NCBI GenBank assembly: GCA_025453855.1
Contig: JALOPO010000092.1
Span: 1-9,429, forward strand
Source: Gemmatimonadaceae bacterium
Lineage (GTDB): Bacteria > Gemmatimonadota > Gemmatimonadetes > Gemmatimonadales > Gemmatimonadaceae
Direction: 5' to 3'
Length of the DNA: 9,429 bases
Positions 1 through 6,654 of this stretch are shown here, one piece after another. Below the pieces are notes generated by a model. The model saw nothing but the letters and a program-made list of their open reading frames with translations, did no database searches and was not told the origin of the DNA. Both the position numbers and the translations under genes were made by a program. Position 1 is the first letter of the stretch; each line of letters opens with the position of its first letter.

Positions 1-692
1 CGGTCGGTTCGGCGACGCGGTCGTCACCGTCGACGAGGCCTCGCGGGTGCTCGAGCAGGCCGAGGAAGCCGAGCTCTTCGCCGCCGCCGCGCTGCGCCGT
101 GCCGAGGTGCAGCATGCGTGGGCGCAGTCCGGCGCGCAGGTGCAGTTCACGCGTGCGATGGAGAGCTTTCAGGAGGCGCTCACCGTCTTCTCCCGCGAGG
201 CGTCGCCGCACGTCTTCGGCACGATCCACCACCAGCTCGCCGTGCTCTACGCCGAGATGCCGGTGGAGGCGGTGCGCCGCCCTATGCTCCTTGCGCTCGC
301 GAGCCGGTCGTTCGACGAGGCGCTGCGGATCTTCGATGCCGAGCGGCATCCGCTCCACCATGCGGAGATCCGCGCGAACTACGGCAACGCGGCGCTGTCC
401 CGAGAGCCAACTGCGCGAACCGGCCGCTCGTGCGGTCGACGAGCTCCAACGCGCCCTGGCGATCTATCGGGGCTGCGCGGCGACCGGGCCACAGGCGCTG
501 GTCCTGCTCAACCTGCTCGAGGCGCTCTGGCAGCTGGGCTGGGCGGCCGACGACGACGCGGCCGCCGCGCGTCGCCTCGACGACCTCGACGGTGCCTGGC
601 GGGAGCTGTCCGGGCTGCCGGTGCCGGAGGGGCTCGCGGACGATGTCGCTCGCTGGCGCGAGCGACTCGATGCGGCCCACGCCGCGGGCTGA
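1..692 (+). pseudogene. TPR-like hydrogenase-operon protein, 3' part, frameshifted
   Basis: The coding sequence is open from the left edge, so the true start lies outside the window. It reads in the frame of position 2 up to about 398, with two helical-repeat units of TPR character. Each pairs a helix like FQEALTVFSRE or FDEALRIFDAE with one like IHHQLAVLYAEM or IRANYGNAAL. From about 399 the same helical pattern (AARAVDELQRALAIYRG, then LLNLLEALWQLGW) continues one frame over, to a TGA at 690-692. Dropping one C from the CCC at 399-401 gives a smooth join reading NAALSESQLREP. Without that correction, the first frame runs on to 1147, through hypA. The stop is 4 nt before hypA, so it belongs to the hyp operon. 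No enzyme motif is visible; a protein-interaction scaffold for hydrogenase maturation is an inference. The disruption may be a real mutation or a base-call error. Confidence 0.7.
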
Positions 693-696
693 GCGC

Positions 697-1071
697 ATGC
701 ACGAAGCGTCGCTCGCGCAGCGGATCGCCGCCTCCGTCGCGGAGGCGGTCGAGCCCGCGCGGTTCGCCGATGTCGCGACCATCCATTGTCGCGTCGGCGA
801 ACTCTCGGGAGTCCAGCCGATGCTGCTCGAAGCCGCGTTCGGCGTCGTCGCCCCGCTCACGCCGTTTCCGGCCGCGCGGCTCGTCTGCGAGTCGGTGGCC
901 GTCGCCGTCCACTGCGTGGCATGCGACGCGTCGTTCGCACCGGTCCTCGGTCGCTACGCCTGCCCGCGCTGCGGCGCTCCCAGCGCGCGCATCGTCGCGG
1001 GGCTCGAACTCCTCGTCACGCAGGTCGCCTTTCGCGCCGCGGCCACATCTCCCACGTCTCCCACGTCCTGA
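697..1071 (+). CDS. hypA: Hydrogenase nickel-insertion protein HypA
   Basis: HypA is the small nickel metallochaperone that works with HypB to place Ni in the hydrogenase large subunit in the cytoplasm. The 124-residue product has the family length. It starts with MHE, whose His2 is the known nickel ligand, followed by SLAQ. The conserved VGELSGVQP segment is at residues 33-41. The structural zinc site is complete: Cys73 and Cys76 (CVAC) with Cys89 and Cys92 (CPRC). The ATG at 697 is chosen because it puts His at position 2; the same frame is open further upstream but overlaps the TPR gene. The tail after residue 114 (repeated TSP) is low complexity. The gene sits 4 nt after the TPR gene and 9 nt before hypB. 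I see no strong ribosome binding site, which suggests coupled translation. Confidence 0.95.
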   Translation: MHEASLAQRIAASVAEAVEPARFADVATIHCRVGELSGVQPMLLEAAFGVVAPLTPFPAARLVCESVAVAVHCVACDASFAPVLGRYACPRCGAPSARIVAGLELLVTQVAFRAAATSPTSPTS

Positions 1072-1080
1072 GATCCGTCC

Positions 1081-1854
1081 ATGCCGCAACCCACAAGTCC
1101 CGTCCCGGGTACCGTGCAGTGCGCCGACGTGTCGCTGCAGCTCCTGAAAGCCAATGACTGGGCGGCGCGCACCGTCCGCGACACGATGGCCGCGCACGGA
1201 GTGATGCTGATCAACCTCACGTCGAGCGCCGGGAGCGGGAAGACGCTCCTGCTCGAGAAGACGGTCGTCGCCCTCAAGGGGCTCTGCCGCATGCTCGTTC
1301 TCGAGGGCGATCTCGAGACCGAGCGCGATGCCGATCGGATCCGGCGCCACGGCGTGCCCGCCATCCAGATCACGACCGGGACCACTTGTCATCTCGAAGC
1401 GCCCATGATCCTGCAGGCGCTCGAGCGCGTCGATCTCGCCGACGTCGACCTGGTGATCATCGAGAACGTCGGCAACCTCGTGTGCCCGGCCGCGTACGAC
1501 CTCGGCGAGTCGCTCCGCGTCACGCTGCTCGCCGTCACCGAGGGCGACGACAAGCCGCGCAAGTACCCGCGGATGTTCCTGTCGACCGATCTCGTCGTCC
1601 TGAGCAAGTCCGATCTGCTGCCGCACGTGCCCTTCTCGGTCGAGGCGGCGATCGCCGACTGTCGGGCGGTGCGCGCCGATCTCGAGGTGCAGGTCCTCTC
1701 GGCCCACTCCGGCGAGGGCATGGACCGCTGGCTCGACTGGCTCCGCGATCGCATGGCGGCACTGTGGACGGGCGACCGTCCGGGCGCCGGGGCACGACTG
1801 CCCGACGGCGCGGGGCTCGGTGCCGCCGCGGCGCACGAGACGCCGGCGCGCTGA
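1081..1854 (+). CDS. hypB: Hydrogenase nickel-incorporation GTPase HypB
   Basis: HypB is the SIMIBI-class GTPase that drives nickel delivery with HypA. The 257-residue product has the P-loop SSAGSGKT (residues 48-55, Lys54), the switch-like EGDLET (75-80), and the dimer-interface metal site Cys103-His104 (TTCHLEAPM). It also has ENVGNLVC (128-135) and LSAHSGEGMDRWLDWL near the C-terminus, all HypB hallmarks. Two departures are visible. The base-recognition motif, usually NKxD, reads SKSD (175-178). The N-terminus is short, with neither a His-rich nickel store nor the CxxCGC high-affinity nickel motif found in some HypB proteins. About 27 residues after the GTPase fold are Gly/Ala/Pro-rich and probably disordered. 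The ATG at 1081 is the first good start after hypA; hypF begins 5 nt beyond the stop. Confidence 0.95.
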   Translation: MPQPTSPVPGTVQCADVSLQLLKANDWAARTVRDTMAAHGVMLINLTSSAGSGKTLLLEKTVVALKGLCRMLVLEGDLETERDADRIRRHGVPAIQITTGTTCHLEAPMILQALERVDLADVDLVIIENVGNLVCPAAYDLGESLRVTLLAVTEGDDKPRKYPRMFLSTDLVVLSKSDLLPHVPFSVEAAIADCRAVRADLEVQVLSAHSGEGMDRWLDWLRDRMAALWTGDRPGAGARLPDGAGLGAAAAHETPAR

Positions 1855-1859
1855 TCGGC

Positions 1860-3065
1860 ATGACGGCGCGGGAGCATCGACGGCTGCTCGTCACCGGGCG
1901 AGTGCAGGGGGTCGGCTTCCGGCCGTTCGTCCTGCGCACGGCCACGGCGCTCGGCGTCGACGGTGCCGTGCGCAACGACGGTGCGGGCGTCGTCATCGAC
2001 GCGGTCGGCGTCGGCGCGGTCCTCGACCGTTTCGTCCGCCTGCTGCGCGACGCGCCACCGGCGCCCATCGTCGTCGACGCCGTGCGTACGGTGTCGGTGA
2101 CCGAGGCGCGGCCGCCGCAGCTCGGCTTTCACATCGTCGCGAGTGCGCTGACGACGACCGTCACGCAGGTTTGCGCGCCCGATTTCGCACCGTGCCCCGA
2201 GTGCCTCGCTGAACTCGTCGGTACGGGTCGGCGCGCGGGCTTCGCGCACATCGCCTGCAGTGCATGCGGGCCGCGTCATGCGATCACGCGAGCGCTTCCG
2301 TTCGATCGGGAGCGGACGACGATGGGCGGGTTTCCGGTGTGCGCCGAGTGCGCGCGTGAATACGGCGATCCTGCGGACCGTCGGTATCATGCGCAGCTCA
2401 TCGCGTGTCCCGCATGCGGCCCTCGTCTCGCGTTCACGACGATGGACGCCACACCCCTGACGGGGGCGGAGACGGCGCTTGCGCAGTGCCTGGAGCGGAT
2501 CGCTTCCGGCGGCATCGTGGCGGTCAAGGGCGTCGGCGGGTTCCTGCTCGTCTGCGACGCCACGCGTGCCGAGGTGGTCGCCGATCTGCGCCGCCGGAAG
2601 CGTCGGCCCCTGAAGCCGCTCGCCTGTCTCATGCCGGACGTGGCAGCGGTCCGCGCGCATTGCCATGTCGCCGACGACGAACGGCGCGCCCTCGAGTCGT
2701 CGGCGGCCCCGATCGTGCTGCTCGGCGTCCGGCCGGATGGACGACTGCCACTCGACCAACTCGCGCCCGGCCTCGACGTGCTCGGCGTCATGCTGCCGGC
2801 CTCGCCGCTGCTCTACCTCCTTGCGCGCGGCGCGGCGGGGCCGCTGGTCGCGACGAGTGCCAATCACGCCGGCTCGCTGTCGCCGATGCGATCCTCACCG
2901 ACGACCGGCCGCTGCTGGTCGCACAGGACGACTCGGTCGTGCGGTTCACCCCCGAGGCGCGGGTGCGCGTCGTGGTCCGTCGTGGGCGTGGACTGGCGCC
3001 GGCCTGTGCCGATGCCTCGCTCGTCGCGGAGGCGCCGCCGGTCGTCGCGCTCGGTGCGCACATGA
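1860..3065 (+). CDS. hypF: Carbamoyltransferase HypF, N-terminal fragment (acylphosphatase, Zn finger, YrdC)
   Basis: HypF makes carbamoyl-adenylate from carbamoyl phosphate and ATP and passes the carbamoyl group to the C-terminal Cys of HypE, the source of the cyanide ligands. This frame holds three of the four domains. The acylphosphatase-like domain carries GRVQGVGFRPFV about ten residues from the start. The double zinc finger has four CxxC pairs (CPEC, CSAC, CAEC, CPAC) around LPFDRERTTM. Most of YrdC follows, with AVKGVGGFLL, LRRRKRRPLKPLA and ATSANHAG. After about 2880 the frame leaves the family sequence, and its last 60 or so residues are an out-of-frame Arg/Ser-rich tail to the TGA at 3063-3065. 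The rest of YrdC and the Kae1-like domain continue one frame over. The parent gene would span 1860-4162. The ATG at 1860 follows hypB by 5 nt. Confidence 0.88.
   Translation: MTAREHRRLLVTGRVQGVGFRPFVLRTATALGVDGAVRNDGAGVVIDAVGVGAVLDRFVRLLRDAPPAPIVVDAVRTVSVTEARPPQLGFHIVASALTTTVTQVCAPDFAPCPECLAELVGTGRRAGFAHIACSACGPRHAITRALPFDRERTTMGGFPVCAECAREYGDPADRRYHAQLIACPACGPRLAFTTMDATPLTGAETALAQCLERIASGGIVAVKGVGGFLLVCDATRAEVVADLRRRKRRPLKPLACLMPDVAAVRAHCHVADDERRALESSAAPIVLLGVRPDGRLPLDQLAPGLDVLGVMLPASPLLYLLARGAAGPLVATSANHAGSLSPMRSSPTTGRCWSHRTTRSCGSPPRRGCASWSVVGVDWRRPVPMPRSSRRRRRSSRSVRT
2874..2890 (+). other. hypF: Frame break within hypF
   Basis: Family sequence is in the frame of 1860 through SANHAGS (to about 2876) and in the frame of 2879 from VADAILTDDRP onward. 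Compared from memory with E. coli HypF, the loop between the SAN motif and this segment is about 15 residues short. That points to loss of roughly 40-46 bases, not a multiple of three, and makes a one-base sequencing slip less likely. No homopolymer or slippery site is visible here. The true breakpoint cannot be placed to the base. Confidence 0.7.
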
Positions 3066-4162
3066 AGGCGGCCTTCGTCCTCGGCGGTGGCGGCGTCGCC
3101 TACCACAGTCAGGCGCTCGGCGATCTCGAGAGCGCGGAGTCGGAGTCCGCGTTCGCCCGCGCGCTCGCGCATGCGCGCACGCTCACCGGCGCGGCGCCAC
3201 GGGCGATCGTCGCCGACGCCCATCCGGGCTATGCGACCTCGCGACTCGCCGCGCGACTCGCACGCGACGAGGGGCTCACCATGCACACGGTCTGGCACCA
3301 CCGGGCGCACCTGCTCGCCCTCCTCGGCGAGCACGGGCGGACCGGATGGGCCGAGCCGGTGCTGGGGCTCGTCTGGGACGGGACCGGGCTGGGCGAGGAC
3401 GGGAGCCTCTGGGGCGGCGAGTTCCTGCTCGCCGACGGGGGGACGGTCACGCGTGTCGCCCATCTCGCGCCGGTGCCGGTGCTCTTCGGCGACCGCATGG
3501 CGCGAGAGCCACGGCTGGCCCTCGCCGCGCACGGGGCCCATCACGCGGCGTTGGCGGCGGAGGCGCGCCGCCGCTTCAGCGACACGGAATGGGCCCGTAC
3601 GGCGACGGCGCTGGTGATCGGTCGGGCCCTGCCCACGCGGTGGACGTCGAGCATGGGGCGCCTCTTCGACGCGGCCGCCGTCCTGCTGGGGCTCGGGACG
3701 CATGCGTCGTACGAGGGGTGCGCGGCGATGCGTCTCGAGGCACTCGCGCAGCGTGGGGCCGCGCTGCGGACGGCTCGTGCCCGGCCGGCACTGCCGCTGC
3801 CACCCCTCGATGGCGAGGGGCGGATCGACGGAGGCGCGGTGCTGCTGGCACTCCTCGCCGACCTGCGCGACGGCATCGATGCCGCCGCGGTGGCCTGGCG
3901 CTTCCATGACGTGCTGGCGCGCGTGGCGTGGCGTGTCGCGGCGCGCGCGGGCGTCCGGACCATCGGCGCCACCGGCGGCTGCTGGCAGAACGCGCTGCTC
4001 GTCGACCGCCTCCTCGCGCACCGGGACGACGACCGGCGCGTCCTGCTGCATCGCGAGCTCCCGCCGAACGACGAGAACATCGCGCTCGGACAGTTCCTCG
4101 CCGTCGCCCTCGATGCATCCCGTGGCCGGCCCGCCGATGCCGCGCCGGCCCTCACCCTCTGA
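2879..4162 (+). CDS. hypF: Carbamoyltransferase HypF, C-terminal fragment (end of YrdC, Kae1-like domain)
   Basis: This is the remainder of HypF in the frame of position 2879. It begins with ADAILTDDRPLLVAQDDSVVR and RRGRGLAP, the YrdC end. The Kae1-like carbamoyl-transfer domain follows: ADAHPGY, the HxxxH metal motif as HHRAH (canonically HHHAH), DGTGLGEDGSLWGGEF, SSMGRLFDAAAVLLGL, ATGGCWQNALL and PPNDENIALGQ. Variants against my memory of the family are SQALGDL for SQHIGDL, and YEGCAAM where YEGQAA is usual. No ATG lies at the fragment's left edge. The first ATG in frame is at 3062 (MKAAFVLG), essentially at the start of the Kae1-like domain, and it overlaps the stop of the other fragment as ATGA. 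A 366-residue stand-alone protein could therefore be made. Together the two fragments give about 766 residues, close to a normal HypF. Confidence 0.85.
   Translation, partial: VADAILTDDRPLLVAQDDSVVRFTPEARVRVVVRRGRGLAPACADASLVAEAPPVVALGAHMKAAFVLGGGGVAYHSQALGDLESAESESAFARALAHARTLTGAAPRAIVADAHPGYATSRLAARLARDEGLTMHTVWHHRAHLLALLGEHGRTGWAEPVLGLVWDGTGLGEDGSLWGGEFLLADGGTVTRVAHLAPVPVLFGDRMAREPRLALAAHGAHHAALAAEARRRFSDTEWARTATALVIGRALPTRWTSSMGRLFDAAAVLLGLGTHASYEGCAAMRLEALAQRGAALRTARARPALPLPPLDGEGRIDGGAVLLALLADLRDGIDAAAVAWRFHDVLARVAWRVAARAGVRTIGATGGCWQNALLVDRLLAHRDDDRRVLLHRELPPNDENIALGQFLAVALDASRGRPADAAPALTL
3062..3065 (+). promoter_or_regulatory. ATGA stop-start overlap inside hypF (possible reinitiation site)
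   Basis: The TGA ending the shifted N-terminal frame (3063-3065) overlaps an ATG (3062-3064) in the frame of the Kae1-like domain. The same ATGA arrangement joins hypC to hypD in this operon. Ribosomes finishing the shifted frame could reinitiate here. No clear Shine-Dalgarno sequence precedes it, and the overlap may be chance. Confidence 0.35.
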
Positions 4163-4174
4163 CCTCGTCCTCCC

Positions 4175-4474
4175 ATGTGCCTCGCCATTCCCGGCCTCGT
4201 CCTCGCCATCGAGCATCGCTTCGACGGCACGGTGCGCATCGCGAAAGTGCGATTCGGCGGCATCGTCAAGGAGGCGAGCCTCGAGATGCTCCCCGCTGCG
4301 GCGGTCGGCGACTACGTCCTCGTCCACGTCGGTGTCGCGATCAGTCGTGTCGACGAGGCCGAAGCGAAACAGGTCTTCCGGTACCTCGAGGAGATCGGCG
4401 AACTCGACGAACTCGTACCGATGCAGGACGACACCGCCCCGCACCAGCGGGCCGGGGCGGTGGAGGGCGCATGA
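4175..4474 (+). CDS. hypC: Hydrogenase maturation chaperone HypC
   Basis: HypC is the small chaperone that binds HypD while the Fe(CN)2CO unit is built, then escorts it to the hydrogenase large subunit. The product opens with the signature MCLAIPG; Cys2 is the essential iron-complex ligand once Met is removed. The beta-barrel core (VRIAKVRFGGIVKEASLEML, VGDYVLVHVGVAISRVDEAEA) is intact. The protein is 99 residues, slightly longer than the usual 75-90, because of a polar Ala/Gly-rich tail after about residue 82. The ATG at 4175 is fixed by the MC start and lies 12 nt after the hypF stop. The last codons overlap the hypD start in an ATGA, so the two partners are translationally coupled. Confidence 0.96.
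   Translation: MCLAIPGLVLAIEHRFDGTVRIAKVRFGGIVKEASLEMLPAAAVGDYVLVHVGVAISRVDEAEAKQVFRYLEEIGELDELVPMQDDTAPHQRAGAVEGA
4462..4467 (+). promoter_or_regulatory. Shine-Dalgarno-like GGAGGG before hypD
   Basis: GGAGGG lies 3 nt upstream of the hypD ATG, inside the end of hypC. It is the clearest ribosome binding site in the operon, though the spacing is short. It supports the start at 4471. Confidence 0.45.
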
Positions 4475-5589
4475 AGTTCCTCTCCGAGTTCCGTGATCCC
4501 GCCCTGGTCGAGCGGCTCGTCGACGAGCTGCATCGCACCGTCCGCGGCGACTGGACGCTGATGGAGGTCTGCGGCGGGCAGACCCATTCGCTCGTCAAGA
4601 ACGGGCTCATGGATCTCCTGCCGGCGGGCGTGCGCATGGTGCACGGGCCGGGCTGTCCGGTCTGCGTGACGCCGGTCCCGCTGATCGATCTCGCGGTTCG
4701 GCTGGTGCTCGAGCACGGCGCGACGGTCTTCAGCTTCGGCGACATGCTGCGCGTCCCGGGCACGACGCGGTCGCTCGCGCAGGCCAAGGCCGCGGGGGGC
4801 GATGTGCGGGTGGTCTACTCCCCGCTCGAGGCGGTCGCGTTCGCGAAGGCCAATCCCGGGCGGCAGGTGGTCTTCTTCGCCGTCGGCTTCGAGACCACGG
4901 CACCCGCGAACGCGCTCGCGCTCGTGCACGCGCATCGCGAGGGACTGCGCAACTTCTCGCTGCTGGCCTCGCAGGTGCTGGTGCCGCCGGCGATGGCCGC
5001 CGTGCTCGCCGATCCGGCATCCACGATCCAGGGGTTTCTCGCGGCCGGTCATGTCTGCACGATCATGGGGCTCGACGAGTACGAGCCGATCGTGGCGCGC
5101 TTCCGCGTGCCGGTGGTCGTCACGGGCTTCGAACCCGTCGATCTGCTGCACGGCATCCTGATGGCGGTGTCGCAGCTCGAGCGTGGCGAGGCGCGGCTCG
5201 AGAACCAGTACGCGCGCGTCGTGCGGCCCGAGGGCAACCCCGATGCGCGGCGCGTGCTGCGCGAGGTCTTCCGGGTCGCCGATCGCGAGTGGCGCGGGAT
5301 CGGCACCATTCCCGCGTCGGGGCTCGAGGTCCGCGAGGAGTTCGCGGATTTCGATGCCAAGGTGCGCTTCGGGCTCGAGGACGCCCCCGAACCGGCGTCG
5401 GCCGGCTGCATCGCGGGCAAGGTGCTGCGCGGGCAGGCGCGGCCGACCGAGTGCCCGCACTTCGGGCAGGCCTGCACGCCGCTCACGCCGGTGGGGGCGC
5501 CGATGGTCTCCTCCGAAGGGGCGTGCGCGGCATACTGGCACGTCGCGCAGGCTCCCGTCACGCTCGTGCGCGGGGGGCGGCATGGCTGA
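4471..5589 (+). CDS. hypD: Hydrogenase Fe-cofactor assembly protein HypD
   Basis: HypD carries a [4Fe-4S] cluster and, with HypC, is the scaffold on which iron receives its two cyanides and one CO. The 372-residue product has the family length and all the hallmark motifs. MEVCGGQTHS includes Cys34, and HGPGCPVCVTP has Cys62 and Cys65, part of the catalytic and thiol-redox centre. VGFETTAPA is at about residues 138-146. The C-terminal cluster-binding region carries Cys313, Cys328 (ECPHFG), Cys335 (CTPLTPVGAPMVSSEG) and Cys352. GHVCTIMGLDEYE is also typical. The ATG at 4471 overlaps the hypC stop by 4 nt and is preceded by GGAGGG. The 3' end overlaps hypE by 8 nt. No key residue appears to be lost. 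Confidence 0.97.
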   Translation: MKFLSEFRDPALVERLVDELHRTVRGDWTLMEVCGGQTHSLVKNGLMDLLPAGVRMVHGPGCPVCVTPVPLIDLAVRLVLEHGATVFSFGDMLRVPGTTRSLAQAKAAGGDVRVVYSPLEAVAFAKANPGRQVVFFAVGFETTAPANALALVHAHREGLRNFSLLASQVLVPPAMAAVLADPASTIQGFLAAGHVCTIMGLDEYEPIVARFRVPVVVTGFEPVDLLHGILMAVSQLERGEARLENQYARVVRPEGNPDARRVLREVFRVADREWRGIGTIPASGLEVREEFADFDAKVRFGLEDAPEPASAGCIAGKVLRGQARPTECPHFGQACTPLTPVGAPMVSSEGACAAYWHVAQAPVTLVRGGRHG

Positions 5590-6649
5590 AGCGATGCGGC
5601 CCGCTCCCGCGATGACGCTCGCCTGTCCGGCCCCGACGGGCGACGGCGGGCACGTCATCATGGGGCACGGCAGCGGGGGGCTGCTCTCGCAGCAGCTCCT
5701 CGACCGCGCCGTCTTCTCGCGGTTCCGCGCCCCCGAGTTGGCGCAGCGTCATGACGGCGCGGTGCTCGCGTTCGAGGGTCCGGTCGCGTTCAGCACCGAC
5801 GGTTACGTGATCGCACCGATCGAGTTCCCGGGCGGGACCATCGGTGAGCTGGCGGTCCACGGGACGATCAACGATCTCGCGATGTGCGGCGCCATGGCCG
5901 AGGTCCTGTCGCTCGGGCTGATCCTCGAGGAAGGATTGCCGCTCGCGACGCTCGACCGCGTGCTCGCGGCAGCTGCGGACGCCTGCGAGGCGGCGGGCGT
6001 CCGCGTCGTGACCGGCGACACGAAGGTCGTCGAGCGGGGCAAGGGCGACGGCATCTACATCACGACGGCCGGGATCGGGCGCGTGCATCCGCGCGCCGCG
6101 ATCACCGCGTCGCGCATCGCCCCCGGCGACGCGATCCTCCTCAACGCGCCGATCGCGGCGCACGGCATCGCGATCATGAGTGTCCGCGAGGGGCTCGCCT
6201 TCGAGACGCCCACCGTGAGCGATACGCGGGCGCTGCATCGTGCGGTCGCGGCGTTGCTCGATCGCTGCGGGGAGGCGGTGCACTGTCTGCGCGACGCGAC
6301 GCGTGGCGGCGTGGGCGCGGTCCTCGCGGAACTCGCCCAGCAGGGCGGGCAGGGCATGCGCATCCGGCAGACGGCGTTGCCGATCGCGGAGGCCGTCGAG
6401 GGGGCCTGCGAACTCCTCGGCCTCGATCCGCTCTACGTCGCCAACGAGGGCGTCTTCGTGGCGATCGTCGACGGTGCACACGCCGACGCCGCGTTGGCGG
6501 CGCTGCGCGCGGCGCCGGGCGGTGACGGTGCGGTACGGATCGGCACCGTCGGCGAGGACCGGAGCGGACAGGTGCTGCTCGAGAGCGCCATCGGCGGAGC
6601 GCGCATCGTCCACCTGCCGCCGGGGGAGCAGCTCCCCCGCATCTGCTGA
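5582..6649 (+). CDS. hypE: Carbamoyl dehydratase HypE
   Basis: HypE receives the carbamoyl group from HypF on its C-terminal Cys and dehydrates it with ATP to a thiocyanate, the source of the cyanide ligands. The 355-residue product has the PurM-like fold motifs: MGHGSGGLL (27-35), FSTDGYVIAP (70-79), FPGGTIGELAVHGTINDLAMCGA (about 82-104), ILEEGLP and VTGDTKVVERGKGDGIYITTAGIG. It ends in PRIC, so the essential terminal Cys355 is present and exposed. The ATG at 5582 overlaps the end of hypD by 8 nt. ATGs at 5594 and 5612 are alternatives that would remove up to 10 residues before the conserved region. A G-rich run just upstream of 5582 could act as a weak ribosome binding site. hypE is intact even though its partner hypF is broken. 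Confidence 0.96.
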   Translation: MAEAMRPAPAMTLACPAPTGDGGHVIMGHGSGGLLSQQLLDRAVFSRFRAPELAQRHDGAVLAFEGPVAFSTDGYVIAPIEFPGGTIGELAVHGTINDLAMCGAMAEVLSLGLILEEGLPLATLDRVLAAAADACEAAGVRVVTGDTKVVERGKGDGIYITTAGIGRVHPRAAITASRIAPGDAILLNAPIAAHGIAIMSVREGLAFETPTVSDTRALHRAVAALLDRCGEAVHCLRDATRGGVGAVLAELAQQGGQGMRIRQTALPIAEAVEGACELLGLDPLYVANEGVFVAIVDGAHADAALAALRAAPGGDGAVRIGTVGEDRSGQVLLESAIGGARIVHLPPGEQLPRIC

Positions 6650-6654
6650 GCGCC

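Noticed and set aside
508..1836. Minus-strand open frame opposite hypA and hypB
   Set aside because: Low-complexity Arg-rich translation; a shadow of hypA and hypB.
2874..2890. Programmed ribosomal frameshifting in hypF
   Set aside because: No slippery heptamer or RF2-type stop is visible, and the loop appears to have lost residues, which recoding would not explain.
2864..4444. Long minus-strand open frame opposite hypF and hypC
   Set aside because: Same cause: the sense strand encodes recognisable HypF and HypC motifs and the antisense product has none.
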